Shown: positions 45,179 to 57,574, numbered from the stretch's first letter. The stretch is DNA of 64,000 bases from Ornithodoros turicata (GCF_037126465.1 NC_088202.1:127610123-127674122); one strand, 5' to 3'. Numbers and translations are program-made. Notes: generated by a model from the sequence alone, not told the origin.

Positions 45179-46882
45179 TGACAATGAATACCAGGGTGAA
45201 GGGTTTCTTCCGTTTCTTTCTTCCACTTTTCTGAATGCGTGAATAACTTGAAGGCACTTAAAAAGGCAGCTCCTCCAAGTCAAACATCCGAGTTTGTTCC
45301 TCTCTACATTCCATTTAAAAAAAGGAAAGGAAAATACACTGCTAAAACATTAACAGCAACATATAAATCATGAAATGACGTGGTGTGCTACAGTATGCAC
45401 AATGGAGCGCTATTTTAGCGCAACGTTACTCAAGCGGTCACAGTGCACGGTCAAATTTAGTTTTTTCCCAGCTCGTCATGTCTCGTTCAATGGGCCCTAC
45501 ATCACCCATAATAAAGAGAAAGAGAGAGATAACTGCAATATGTAGCATAGACTCTGTATAGTGTCCTCCTCTAAAATATTTGGACAAGCAGAAGGAAAAA
45601 AAAAAGAAAAAAAAAGAAGTCGAACTGGTGGCTAAAGAGAAAACCAACCCTTCATTTTTCTCCCTCAAAGTATAGTAAGTACATAGAAAACATGACAAAC
45701 GTTTATTATACGTTGGTCACAGGGCATCCATATAGAGATGTCGTTTATTCCAGGCACGCAGCGCCAGACAACCAGAAATTTGAAACTGGTTTATGTTCGG
45801 CTAGCTGGGCGCTACAAGACTCTGCCCGACTACAGAAGAGGAGAGAGGGACTTCTCGAGGGGTTTAGCAACAGAATACACGGGCGAAAAAAAATCAATAC
45901 GCAGGAGTATACTGTAAACGAATGCGCGAGGCAACACGTTGGCTTCATGTTGTCTTTGTGGATCATATTGTATCGGACGCGTTGTGTCGGGGAGCTCACG
46001 AAGGCCTGTTGTGTCTCAGCCTCACACCTGTTGAGCCTGAAAAGGTAGCGCAGTTCCGTAGTCTATGTACTGTTGCCCAGATATGAAGAATGATAACGTG
46101 AAGGAAAGCACAGGTAGTAATGGTAGAGATTAAACCAGGAAAAACGCAGAGGCCAATTCACAGAACGCGGCTGGAACTTCTCTAATTGAAAATTGCGTTT
46201 ACTCCATTTCTTGTGATCACTGTGCCAAATGAAGTCGCTCGAGAAAGGCGAAATCATTGTGCAACATCGGGAGTAACCTACAACGTTGAACCGAAACCCG
46301 GCTCACTACGCAACGCTTTCTCTTTCTTCTTCCAACTCCGCGGGGCAGAAAAACTGCTTCCCTGTGTTGTCAGTCTCCTACGTCACGTCCTCCACCCAAT
46401 AGGGGGCGCGCGCCTTGCTTCTTTTTTTTTTTTTTTTTCCACTCTTTTTGTGTGTTTTTGTTTGTGTTTGGCACATCCCGTCCCGCGTCTCACACAGAAC
46501 AGTCGCCATCCTCCCTCGCCATAGCGGACGATTCTCGGCAGCAACTAAACGTGTGACATCACAGCACGCTAGAGAGAGAGAGAGAGAGGGGAGAGAGAGA
46601 AAGAGAGATCGCCACCGCTGCGCGTACTATTGCAAATTAGTTTTCTCAGGAACTGCCCGCATCCCAAAGGAAATACTTTGCGTGAGATTTCCTGCTGGTA
46701 GAATATCAGGCAGTGAAAAATGTCTGGTCAGGATGTTGTTTATTACCCATGTAGATACTACATTAAGACACTCACACATAACTACATTAAGACATTAAGA
46801 AAAATGTCTACCACTCTTTTGAGCCTGGCACGTTAAATGCATAGGATCTTTGTCTGCCTTCCTAACCATATGTGTCTATGTA
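45179..46882. other. unassigned sequence with simple repeats
   Basis: No gene recognised. Contains A-rich runs near 45595-45625, a T run near 46421-46438 and a (GA)n tract near 46570-46608. The interspersed repeat at 46500-46660 overlaps it. Confidence 0.4.
46500..46660 (+). repeat. GCCATCTTCC interspersed repeat, copy 2
   Basis: GTCGCCATCCTCCCTCGCC, GACGATTCTCGGCAGC, GACATCACAGCACGC and TTAGTTTTCTCAGG parallel 34347-34505. A (GA)n expansion splits this copy. Confidence 0.6.
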
Positions 46883-47172
46883 CTGTTTGGGACACGGCTG
46901 TCTTGAATCTCCAGCCCGTGGCGGAGCCATCCCCTATCGGCGATGTCGCGCACGAAGGAACTATACCAATACCTTCCCCGAGGGGAGGCCGCTCTCAAAT
47001 GCTCTCCCTAGCAGACGACGCCGAGTACCCGATGGTACTCTATCCCGACAGGTGCCGTTGCGTGGCCTCACCTCGGAGACTGTATTAGTATAGTTCCTTC
47101 GTGCGGCGACGTCGCTGATAGGGAACTGCTCGACCACGGGCTGAAGAATTCAGACAACCGTGTCCCAAACAG
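46883..47172. mobile_element. foldback MITE, CTGTTTGGGACACGG type (290 bp)
   Basis: Arms of about 110 bases pair: CTGTTTGGGACACGGCTGTC at the left and, inverted, CTGTTTGGGACACGGTTGTC at the right, followed on both sides by CAGCCCGTGG, CCCTATC, GACGTCGC or GATGTCGC and CACGAAGGAACTATAC. TA duplications are at 46881-46882 and 47173-47174. The central loop is about 70 bases. There is no coding content. TA and TIR suggest Tc1/mariner-type mobilisation. Confidence 0.9.
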
Positions 47173-47373
47173 TACATGTACGTGCATGTATGCACCACGT
47201 AGACGCCATACGTTCTGTGCAAGACCCATTCTTTCCCTTTTTTCCCTCTGTTTTTCATAATAAATATATCCCCCCCTCCCGCAATTCTCCAAACACCCAC
47301 GCACCTGGTCTTATGTCAGAATGAGAGTAGCAGTTTCGGTGAAATAGTACAGGTTACAGCGTCACAGATATTA

Positions 47374-47539
47374 GTGACTTTTAGTACATCGTACGTTATC
47401 ACCTTTGCGTACGTAATGGATAGCGTTGATGGTTCTGCGCATGCCCATAAGAGAAAGAGAGCTTCGCGCAGTGTGTGGAACCATCAACGCTCTCTGTTAC
47501 GTACGCTATCGCCTTTGCGTACGATGTACTAAAACTCTC
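47374..47539. mobile_element. 166-bp foldback MITE, family GTTTTAGTGC, copy 2
   Basis: Ends GTGACTTTTAGTACATCGTA and, inverted, GAGAGTTTTAGTACATCGTA. The pairing continues through CGTTATCACCTTTGCGTACG and the inner GCGTTGATGGTTC / GAACCATCAACGC, so almost the whole unit is a palindrome. TA flanks (47372-47373, 47540-47541). It has the same length class as 9920-10084. Confidence 0.85.
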
Positions 47540-47541
47540 TA

Positions 47542-47630
47542 TTACTGGGCTTTAGTTATCGCACGCTATATCCCCAAATCCATAACGTACGCAAAGGCAA
47601 CAGCGTACTTTATACAAAAACTCACTCCTA
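47542..47630. repeat. half-element related to the GTTTTAGTGC MITEs
   Basis: Read inverted it begins GTGAGTTTTTGTATAAAGTA and continues CGCTGTTGCCTTTGCGTACG, a diverged terminal repeat of the same family. Only one end is present, directly beside the complete copy. Confidence 0.55.
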
Positions 47631-50600
47631 AAAACTGCGGCTGCTGCTTTCTCCTTGATTTTCCTATACTTTACTTTTTACCAAATGGTACGTCGTAAGG
47701 ATTACTCAAAAATATTGGCCTCAATAAGACTGTCCTCTACATTACTTTTTTTCTATCATTTACTCTGTCTACACAAGCACTGGTATTAAAACACGCATTA
47801 ATCAGGACCCTGAAAGATCCGCTCTTTGAAAATCTGCCACTGATTCTCTCGCATAAACCATTACGTTTCGGAAACCCCTGCACATTGCGTGCGACAGCGC
47901 TTCGAATCCGTTGATATAGTGCGCGTACAGTGCTCAAGCACTGTGGCGCATTTACGAATGTTTCTAGAATATTCTGTCCCCCGACGTCCCCATTGAAATG
48001 CGTGGCATGTATAATCCTCTTATTTTATACTTGTCTTGCGGTACGTGGGGTAATGTTTCTGGTATCTCACTAATGGTAGTGCATTACCTTCTACGTGTAC
48101 AGGATTAATGCCACTCATAAATAACTGGGGGGCTCAGATGAGCATAATTGACAGTACGTACCGGTATTGCTAATTTTGCACCGCATTACGCAGAAGTAGG
48201 GGCTAATCCATAAAATGGGGAATGATGAACAGTGCCATTAGAAAAGAAGAGAGGACGGTGCAGACAGCTCTTTGCAAGGGACATAATGTGCATTTCAAGA
48301 CTCGCTGGCTGGATACAGATTTATTATGTGTGCAGATGTGATGCGTGTTCGCCATGTTCGACGTGTTGTGGAAGCGACACTTGCCGGAGTAAGGTCAGAT
48401 ATTGGGTGTACGTGCGTAAATATATAAAAAAAAATCCAGACCTCCGTATATTTTTGCTTTGTGGTTCTCGATTCTCAAAGCTTCCGCAACAGTAACGATG
48501 TCAAAACCTATATACCATCTTCGTCCAACAACTTTGCACGAATACATCTTGATACAATGATCGCCCAAAACGGAAGCACAGCTTCATGCCTTTCGTACAC
48601 CACAATAGGTCGCATAGGAGTTATATGAACGCCAAGCACGCAAGGTCCCTTCAAAACTGATGCAAAATGTTATTCAAGCCCAGCACGACTCCAGTTGCCA
48701 TGCATTCCTGAAGAACATGTCCCACTGAAAAGAGCATTCGAAAGGGACATGAAAATTCCATCTATATACCTTCTGTTGTTTCGTATGTAACTTGACTGAT
48801 ACACAATAAAGATAGAATGCGAGCTACACGAGGTATGCGAGGTCAATTACCAAATGGATATTCCCTGCATTCTGTCGTTGCCATCGCACTACTAACGTTG
48901 CGGTTCCGTCCTGAAAGCAAGGGGCGCACTCAGATGTTATTTTTTCATCACCGTTGCCCATAGTCTATTTGTACAAAGCTCTATAGGGATCCAATATAAA
49001 AATGCCGGACACAGCACTCAAAGACATGCTCATGGCAAAAACGGTGGAGGCGTGCTGTGTGAAACACCGCGGCTGTGCTTCAAGGAATCCGTTAACGTCC
49101 TGGGCTCGCACATGCAGGGAATGTGAGGATCACTCAGAGTGAACATAAATGTTTGGCGGCCAAATCATACTGGTACGCTGAAGGATTTAGAAAGAAATGT
49201 TTGCCATGAAGATGTGTTTGATAGAGGTTCAGGAGCGTTTTCACGGGCGTAATGTTTAATGCAGGCCGAAAGCAAATTATTATGTGTACAGTTCAATCTA
49301 CAACCAACGTCGTGTGGTTGGCATTTGCTTCGTAAACATTCTGTAGCCGCCGCGAGTGCATGCGTGATCCGCCGGGGTTGTATGATTATCGGAGCTATGT
49401 CTATTGGACAAGAGCAAGTAAGGAGGATGATGGGATGTACGCAATGCGTGGGAACAGTGCAGATGTATTTTCGAAGGAAGCAGCGGGCTGGCAACGATAA
49501 ATGTTCATATCAAACACGCTGGCGGTATTTGGTACACGTTGTTTGCCAGCTGTGAGGCGTTTTTTTTTTTTTTTTTTTATTGTTATTTTTTTCTTGTGGC
49601 AGGGTGTGTTACGAAGTTCAAATTCCACCTATACTTACCAACGGCTATCCAAATGGAACCTTGGAAGGTTTTTCCGCGTTTTTGCATAACAGCACTCGCG
49701 TATCTTATCACTCCAAGAGCATTTACGGAGACGATAGTAGAACAAGACAGACCTTCCTCTGAAAATTTTGTGTAGCAATAATTATTCCATTCAGTTTCCA
49801 TGTTGTGGTCAGGACCTCACTTCCTGTGGTTCCTGAAGAACCGATCGTCAGACCTGAGGATGTCAAAGCCTACACCAAGACACCACATCGAAGGGTTTAT
49901 TTTCGTACGCACCTTAGTTCAACTGCATACATCACAAGGAAGCGTCACATCATAAAATGCAAAATCCCGAAGTACACCATGCGAAGAAGCTTGCCAGTTA
50001 AGCCTCGGGTAAGTAAATGGTGCCGAACTATCCATAATTTTCGTTTTAACGGGCCATTGGCATTTATTACACTGGAGCTTCAAGTATAGCGTGCATGTGA
50101 AGGAAACTGAGAAACGCCGGAAAAGTTGCGAAAACTAGCTTGGCCGATCAATGTTTATTTCTAACCAAACACAAAGAGAACAGAGTGAGCAAGGCAGTAG
50201 TCGTCGTTGGACCACGTGAAATCCTTCAGTAATGTCCCACATGTCGTAGCCTAAGTAAACCGCATTCTCCAGTAACATTAGATTGCTAGCTGGCGAAGAT
50301 GAAGACGCCATTCGTACCGATACTAGAGGAGAAGCATGTGTGGCGCCGTAAGCCAGGGCACGTTAGATACGCTTGACTTACGAAGGTGTTTGAGAGACAT
50401 TGCTTTTCGATGAGAAACCACGAATTAGAAAGCTGTCGTGGTACGTTTCCTTTCTTATGCGTAACTAAACGCTTCTGAAACCTCTAGTGACCCAAAAGGG
50501 GCGTCTGCACTCGTATGCATTTGGTGGGTTGCGACATACCCGAGTACGAGTGATCTAGAGCTACACCCACGCTCCAGTTGTGCGTGGCTTTGCCATAACC

Positions 50601-51499
50601 GGGGAAAATGAGGTCCTAGGGACTGCGTTGATGCTCAGTGTTTTGGACCTTTAAGGCCCTGTGGCAGAGGCAAAGTGCCAACTTTGGCTTCCGCCGGACT
50701 TCCAGGAATTCAGCTAGTTGCCTTTTCCTGTCGCCCTCTCGTAGTAGAGTAGAAGTAGCTGCGTTTTGGAGCTTGGTGACGCCCGAGTTTGGGGTCTGCT
50801 GCTCCATTTCTTTTAGTTGAGGAGTATGTTCCTCTTCTTCGCTTGTATGTCGGCTGGGGGGAGGGGGTTAGCTGGATTAGGTAGCTTGTTGATTATTACA
50901 TTTATAGATCGCAGGAGGATGCTTTCCTAGCCCTTTCCTCCCACCTATCCTATCTTCTTCTTTCTTCGTGTTTTTCGAATTTTCCAGACAGCGACGGTTA
51001 ACCCTGCGTAAATAACCATCCTACGACATAGCGAGTGACTATAAATGTCCTTGTGTGCGATCTCAACGGACCTATGGTTTCGGTCGCAACGTACCTAGAG
51101 TACGGTCACTATGGACCTTGACTACTGTCACAATGGACTCAGCACACGGTCGCAAAGAAGAAGAACCCAAGTGAAAACTAGGAAAGGAGAAACGTGTGTA
51201 CTGTTGTTTGTTCTTGATACTGTCATAACTGCAGACGCTAGATCAACTCGCTGTCAAACTGCGTAGCATTGTAATATCTAGCAGTCGATATTGATGTGAG
51301 TGGGTAGAGTTCATTCGATAAAAAAAAATAGCGACAGTGTACTACTTACGAAGGTATAAAGCTTGAACGTTACCGCACAGCACGCAAACGAGAGAAGAGG
51401 GAATCTCACGGGACAAGCCCGCGGATTGTACAGTTTTTGAGCTCCATGTAGAGACAGGGATTGGAGATTTTCTTTGAAAGTTCGCCGCTAAGTTACGCT
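47631..51499. other. unassigned sequence
   Basis: Almost 4 kb with no supported gene. A T-rich run lies at about 49560-49579. Two sequential plus-strand frames (49501-49775 and 49805-50089) and a minus-strand frame at 50616-50807 are open but match nothing I know. Confidence 0.35.
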
Positions 51500-51539
51500 A
51501 GTCGAAGGACAAAGCAGTAAACCATGATAGTAAGTGTCG

Positions 51540-52030
51540 ACATGTGCCGAAGTATAATGATGCCCGTGAAAACCAAAAAACACCTTGTATCAATTGCAAA
51601 GGAGATCACATAGTTTCTTCACGTTCGTGCACAGAGTGGAAAATAGAGGAACTCTGGAAGTATAGAAAAACATCTCTTTCATCGAAGCTCGAAATAAGGT
51701 AACCTTTTCCGAAAGCACTCCCTGTGCTCAGGCTGCTCGTCAGAGGGCGATAGCAGGCCCCGGTGTACCTGCCCCAGTGACTTCCCCCAGAGACCAGCGG
51801 GACACCACCCGCCCCCTCCTCGCAGACATGCTCCGCGTCATCCAAAGCAAATCCACTATCGGGAAACCTACGATGCATCTTCGTGTCTGTGCCAATGGAT
51901 AGCAGTCCCAGCACGTCTGGGCACACAGGCACACAAAGAGCTCCATCATAACTTTGGCACGTGAAGAACCACGAGAAGTCCCTGAAAAAGGAAGAAGAGA
52001 AAAACAACGCATCACAGCGCCAAAAAGAGA
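51540..52030 (+). pseudogene. LINE ORF1 remnant with zinc knuckle
   Basis: From 51586 the frame reads CINCKGDHIVSSRSC then TEWKIEELWKYR, the last CCHC-type knuckle and basic/amphipathic segment of gag-like ORF1 proteins in I/Jockey LINEs, which bind the element RNA. It stops at 51700-51702; a shifted frame continues with VTFSESTPCAQAARQRAIAG, matching the family pattern of a S/TFxEAR stretch downstream of the knuckle. The N-terminal half is not recognisable. Confidence 0.75.
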
Positions 52031-52362
52031 CTGCTCAACCTCAACATAGCTATGGCGGGCTAGAAGGGCTTCATTCTAGCCCGCCATAACATAGCTACAT
52101 GCAAAGGGGGGAGGGGGGGATATGTGGCAATGTGGCAATGTTTTAGAACTTGTCTCAGTTGTTGACTCAAGGATAGAAATAGGCGAGATACGAATAATGG
52201 GGTAACAAGCGGGATAAATGGTTAGGGAAAGCTTAGGAAGATGAGTACACAATCTTCTGTGGCTCATCTCATAGAGTCAACAATACAGGGGGGGATATGT
52301 TTAATGCAAAGTAAAAAAAAAGAGAAGGGAAAACATGTAAAGGAAGTAGATACCAACGTCTT

Positions 52363-53591
52363 CTGTTTATACAGTGGAACTGCCGTGGTGCCTCACAAAA
52401 TTACGACGGCATATGTGGCTTGATAGAGAGGTACAGATCATACTTGTTTTGTTTACAGGAAGCCATGTACATACAATATTGTTTAAGCATTACACAGTCT
52501 TATGGAAGGACAGGGATGGCCACACCGGTTGAGGTGTTACTGTCATTGCCAACTCCGCGGTACTAGGTGGGTTACAAAGCTTAACACCTCGCAAGAAGCG
52601 CCGCTATAATTGCACAACTGAAGACCCTAACTACAGTTGTTGTTTTTAATTCCGTGTTAGCGCCTCGAAGCAACTGTGGCTTTGAGCGGCGTACAGACGT
52701 GAACAGATGTAGAGAGGACAGCAGGAAGGAGTGGGGGACGGGGGTTAGAATGCGTCCTGGGCCAACTTCGGTGGGAACTGTGCCGACATTCGTCTGGATC
52801 GTCTGGAAGGTCTTCGGAATACCTCAGACAGCACAGCCTGTGACAGGATTCGAAACCGTGTCACCTCCCAGTCTCCTGGGTGGAAAGCGATCATCCTAAC
52901 CACTATGCCACGGGAGCTGGTCTAACTACCGTTGTATCGCTATATACATAGCACCGAGTAGCCATCCTACACTAAGTGATCTTCATGGTTTAATCAAACA
53001 ATTGCCGACACCGTTCTTCATATTGGGAGATTCTAGTGCTCATCACCAACTTTGGGTCAGTGAGAGGACACATACACATGGAAACAATAATCGAACAGGC
53101 TTTAGACCCCAGAGACATTTGCATCTCGAATGACGGCCGTCCCACATACTACAATATGATACATAAAAAAAAAAAATTCGTGCATTGATCTATACCTGGA
53201 ATCTTCAGGGTTGTCATCACTAGACTTACACCTGGAATGCAATCTACAAACCTTATGGCAGTGATCAAAAGCTGTAAGGGTCGCTCCAGCGCCGCATGCA
53301 CGTCCTCGCCACGATGGAGGCTGTCTGAAGCGTTGAATGAATTAGCAATAATTCAACATGAGCTTATAAAATCGCTGTTAATAGACGGAGAAGACGAAAG
53401 CATCACAAGGATAATCGTAGATACCAGCTAGGTACACTAGCCACACGTCGAACAAGTGGACGAATCCATAAGCGCCTGGAGCCTTGGTGGAACATTGCTG
53501 CCGCTAGACACACCGCGCCCAGCTCAAGGCATGGAACACCTTCAAACGCTATCCCACAACTGAGAACTTGATAATTAGAGCGCGGATTGTC
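52363..53591 (+). pseudogene. LINE ORF2 remnant: AP-type endonuclease and linker
   Basis: Starts LFIQWNCRGASQNYD and later LFCLQEA, the opening of the endonuclease-exonuclease-phosphatase domain in I/Jockey LINEs (family: IQWNCRGL...CLQET). After the inserted SINE, shifted frames read TLSDLHGLIKQLPTPFFILG (the strand before the family GDFNAH motif), AHHQLW, NDGRPTYY, and SCIDLYLESS. A linker follows with PWWNIAAARHTARAQL and AWNTFKRYPTTENLI, typical of the segment before RT. The enzyme would nick target DNA for target-primed reverse transcription. Several frameshifts make it dead. Confidence 0.8.
52641..52921 (-). repeat. full tRNA-derived SINE (family 2) with target duplication
   Basis: On the minus strand it starts with a tRNA-like head: box A TGGCATAGTGGTTAGGATG and box B GGTTTCGAATCC. 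The body (GGCCCAGGACGCATTC, CCACTCCTTCCTGC, AGCCACAGTTGCTTCG) and an AATTAAAAAC tail follow. The target duplication is CTAACTACAGTTGT (52627-52640) and CTAACTACCGTTGT (52922-52935), one mismatch in 14. It sits inside the endonuclease region of the LINE. Three truncated relatives of the body are at 6425, 41585 and 63230. Confidence 0.9.
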
Positions 53592-54550
53592 ATGCAAGGG
53601 CATAGTTTTTGTTTATATATATATATATGGTTTTGTATCGGAACGGTAACAAGCACTTTTGGTCCTCCTGGTTTGGGTCTGATTAGAAGGGTCCTGTGAT
53701 GCATAGAAATGCATGTTTTGCACGCTATCGTATTCCGCATGAAAATACACGCATAGTGCATGTTTTGCCATATTTCTAGATGGCAAGGTGCGAGAACTTT
53801 TTCTTCTTCTTTTTAACTAAGGTTTTGCTGGCTTCTGCAAGGTCTTGGGTCCTGATAGAATAGAATATTTTCTATGTTTCAGTTTTATATAATCAAACTC
53901 AACGCAAAGTCGATGTTTCCGTTGGATGTGGTGTTCAGCCCCCACCCTGACTGCTCCACTGTATCAGTTGCTACCCACAAACGTTCCAGACCTTTTGTTA
54001 CAGCGGCCCTGAAGGCTTACACCTTAGCATGGCGTCGAAGTGCGTTCGCTGCGCGGTGTATGACCGGTGGTCCGTACTTAATTCGCCTTCGCTGCTTTAT
54101 TTATCGTTGCGAAGACGGGCGGCGTTCACATTTCACTCAGAACTGTGGTGCAGAGCCCAAAGCAAAGTCTTCAGCTGTATGATTCATATCTCTGGCTCAA
54201 GCCTTTTGTTGTGTTTTCCTGAACGAAAGGGGCTTTATTTTGCCGTGTGATTCCTAATACAATGCTTAACACTTAATAATAACGATTTATTTGTTTATTT
54301 ATTTTTGATACGTTAAGAGCTCGAAGGCATTACATAACGGATTAGGAGTAGACCTTCTCAAACATGCCTCAGATGCATCGCCTTCACACCAAGAACGATG
54401 AAGAGCATTGCATATATTCACAGTTTTACTGCCTATTTCGAAAAATTTTGGTGCATAGTTCCATGCATATTTCGAGAGTTTTTAGTACATATTCTTATCA
54501 GTGCTTATTTATCGAAATAATATTCAAAAAATCAATGGCCAACATATACT
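53592..54550. mobile_element. unclassified ~960-bp insertion in the LINE, TGCATATTT-rich
   Basis: The LINE reading stops after ENLIIRARIV and resumes with RRQPRKTSWEKQVRRI at 54551, so the intervening DNA is an insertion. It contains repeated TGCATGTTTTGC, GCATATTTCGAG and related motifs near both ends, and a reverse LINE tail-like piece (TTATTTGTTTATTTATTTTT near 54285). No TIR or target duplication is clear. A degenerate non-autonomous DNA element is my best guess. Confidence 0.5.
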
Positions 54551-55160
54551 AGAAGACAACCGCGAAAAACTTCATGGGAGAAACAGGTTAGGAGAATTCA
54601 ACAGCCGGACACCAGTGTTGTCTGCTTGAGAGATGATACGGAAGATTGGTGGCAAAAGAATCAAGCCTACACAATCCCACTTCTGTCAGCAAATAACTCC
54701 CACAGCACCTCAATAAAGATCAAGCTGACATTTTGGGGCAAACATTTCTGTGAAGTGTCTATAGCTCTGACAGATACTCGACAAGTTTTTGGCACAAATA
54801 AAAGGCCAAAGGAATGAGGCTCAGGATATGGAACTCCACAGCTGAGTAGAACTGTGCCTTCACGATGGAGGAGTTGGAAACTGCGCTGGCGAGCTGTAGG
54901 GGAACAGCAGCGGGCCCAGACAAGAACTACCCCGTTCTTCTCTTCAGTCACACGTGTGCTTCTTCGTTTAAAAAAAAAGGAATGAAGACAAATTACCTAG
55001 ACTGGAATACCGCAATCGTCATTTCCGTACCCTCAAACCACGAAAAGGCCGGTGCTCTGTTGAGAGCTACCGACCAGCAGCACTTGCAAGTTGCCGACGG
55101 CACTTTGCTCGAACGGTTCGCGAGCGTTTCGCGTTGGGCGAATAAGAACAGGTAGCGCTC
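54551..55160 (+). pseudogene. LINE ORF2 remnant: pre-RT region and RT motifs 0-2
   Basis: Continues the LINE after the insert: RRQPRKTSWEKQVRRI, then a decayed spacer, FTMEELETALASCRGTAAGP followed by DK (54862-54930), WNTAIVISVP and, in a shifted frame, YRPAALASC (family RPIALTSC). These are the thumb-to-fingers entry motifs of I/Jockey RT. The FADD catalytic box is not found; the remaining RT sequence is deleted or scrambled. Confidence 0.8.
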
Positions 55161-55429
55161 AGAATGGAATTCTCTGGTTGGGCAGCGGCGAAACCGTTTG
55201 CGAACCGTTTGGATGCAAGCTATTGACTAAAACTATTTAATGCCATTCCAAGATTACCGTCCAGTGCTTAAAAAGGCCATACTCTCGATATAGTATGGGA
55301 GAGCTGGGACAAACAAGGACGTAACAAGTTGCGCTTGATAAAACCTTGAATCAATGAATGGGAGAGCAGCTACAACGAAAATCGATACTATACGAGGTTA
55401 TACATGCTAGATTAGAATATGGCATTCAC

Positions 55430-55711
55430 ATTTAACGCGTCATCACTTGCTCCTACGGGAACAGCAACCAGAATGCCAACGCTGTTGTGAACCTCTATAT
55501 CACTCCCATTCTCCTAACATGTCCATCGTATGAAGGTCACCGTTTGATATTTTTTTCCGTACCTTCCCGGTATCGTATCCCGTTTCATCCACCTCTTTTA
55601 CTGGGTGACCAACCAGTCGTGCCTCACACCAATGTCTTCAAATTTTTAAAGTTCTTGGGGATGTTAAATTGTCTGCAGAGAAACACGCCGAGCAGTCTTC
55701 ATAGCAGTTAA
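55430..55711 (+). pseudogene. LINE ORF2 C-terminal Cys/His segment
   Basis: A first frame reads HSHLTRHHLLLREQQPECQR followed by CC, and the next (from 55487) ITPILLTCPSYEGHR, then LLLGDQPVVPHTNVFKFLKF and a TAA at 55709-55711. The family ends ORF2 in this way, with an HxxxT..PxC..C..EHILLxCP motif, an R-rich turn, LLGD and NVFxFLK..GLL. The position fits the end of the LINE. Confidence 0.85.
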
Positions 55712-55811
55712 GCAGCACATTACTGGTAATTAAGTTCACGTTAGGCACATAAGTGTCATTGATCAGGCGTTCTTTGGACTTACTTGGCCTTTTCGCCATT
55801 AAACCACCAGA

Positions 55812-57574
55812 TATAGTACACACAAAACCTTTAGTGTGCAATGATCTGTTGCCTACACTCCAACTTATTAACGCAAATCCAGCTTGAGGCTGAATGGTTA
55901 AGGGAATGTACCAGCTGTGTGCAGTCGCCCAGTGTTGCGACGCTCTCAGCAAGCGGGGCAAGCTTGCACAGTTGGCTTAGCAATTCAAGCTATGACGCTG
56001 CAATCTCGTGTAAAACGTCTATAATAAAGGAAACCAATACGCACGTCGTTGCAAGTATTAAGGTTTTCTTGGGTAACGTTATTCGGCTAACTCTAATGCG
56101 TTGTCCTCATAAAACGGCGAAATGATTGTCGACATGCGGCGCTCCGTTTCCTTGTCCTAGTGAGTGTGAACTATGTACTTATCCAGGCAGCAACTCAACA
56201 GGTATTTCTAGTACAGAAACCACAACAAACCGTAAAACTATGAAAAGAAACCTAGATTAGAATCTAAGTTATTACGCTAGTGAAAAGTACACTACGACGA
56301 GGAGCATACTGCGTATTGGGATAATCTTCAACAACTTCCCAACCGTCTTCAGAAATATAGTAACTGTGGGCGAATGCACGCGTGCGAAATTACCTGGTAA
56401 AAGGGCAATAAAAGTGGTTTGTACAGCTCATGAATGAACATAAAACTTTTTATATATGAAGCATATCTCTGTTTGGTGACTCCACGATGGGGTTTTGATG
56501 GACCTGGCAGAACATAATTGCTTGGGTCCAAATCTTTGCGGTCCCGTTTGCGATAGAACATCTAAGCAACCGCTAAGAAGTCTCGGTGCCACCCCTGTGC
56601 CCTTAACGAGGAGACCACACGCAATGCACTAGCACTCGACGTTCTTGTCATATCACGCGAAAAACCTGGTTCTTCTCTCTCTCTCGGACCTCTCTTCCCA
56701 GAAGGGAGGTATACCGTCCATGTGAGCTGCACATTTCAGTTCGTGAGAACAACGTGGATTTCACCTATCCAATTAATGGAGAAAGCGAATCGATTGCATA
56801 ACATATGTTCTGGTCGCAGCTTGCACGCCATTCACCGACATCGATGCAAGACAACCACGTCTTATGATTAGTGTCATCTGACGACTCGAGTATCGGTGAT
56901 TAGGTTCACTGCTCTCTCCGGGTACAAGCACACTGGAGTAGCTCGAGCAGAAATGACTCGCTGTCGTCGTTGACTTGTCATTATCTCGAAGTAACTGTTC
57001 AGTTGCATGTGTCTGGTATTCTTTCCTGTTCCAATCATGCGTTGCATGCCACCCAAATCAACTGCTTCTGTCCATAAATGCAGGACCTTGACGAACCTCG
57101 CTAGTCTCTTCTAATTATCTTCTCATTTTGCGTTCATAATGCATTCAGACTTTTATTACGACTGTAAGCCTCTTGTGGAGTGGGCATTTCTCAGCTTCAA
57201 AGTGCGTGTGCCTGAAAGGACCATGGGAAGCACCTGAGAGCTATACAGGACGTGTTTCTTTAATCATTTACAGAGATTTTAATAAGTCTACGCGAGCAAC
57301 ATAGACGTCGTTATTGCAGTTGAGTTATATTGCAGGGTGGACATTCCCTCGAAGAGCGTACGTAACTAAAAGATGGCTAACCACGTAAAATTCATTAATG
57401 AGCTCCTCCATTAGGGCATTTCGTTGAAAAAACAATGGAATACAATCTTCATTGAAAAACATTCATTTTTAAAGAATCTTGAAACGCAAATCAGCGTAAA
57501 CCGAACAGCGACCCAACGTCCCCTCTCCCCCCGAAAAGCGACCGACAGAGCTCATTCCACGTCAGAGGGCCACG
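55812..57574. other. unassigned sequence
   Basis: No recognised gene. One plus frame (55841-56125) is open for 94 codons without a family match. CT-rich simple sequence lies near 56675-56690. Confidence 0.4.

Larger units (their letters stand above)
51500..55811 (+). mobile_element. near full-length but dead I/Jockey-type LINE with two insertions
   Basis: Successive coding remnants occur in the order of a two-ORF non-LTR retrotransposon: ORF1 zinc knuckle (51586), ORF2 endonuclease (52363-53236), linker (to 53591), start of RT (54551-55160) and the C-terminal Cys/His segment ending at a TAA (55709-55711), followed by a short 3' UTR with TTGGCCTTTTCGCCATTAAA near 55785-55805. It is split by the SINE at 52641-52921 and by an insert at 53592-54550. 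Part of RT and RNase H is deleted between about 55160 and 55420. Frameshifts and stops are numerous. Confidence 0.85.

Noticed and set aside
52838..52921. tRNA gene on the minus strand
   Set aside because: It is the head of a SINE bounded by a 14-bp target duplication.
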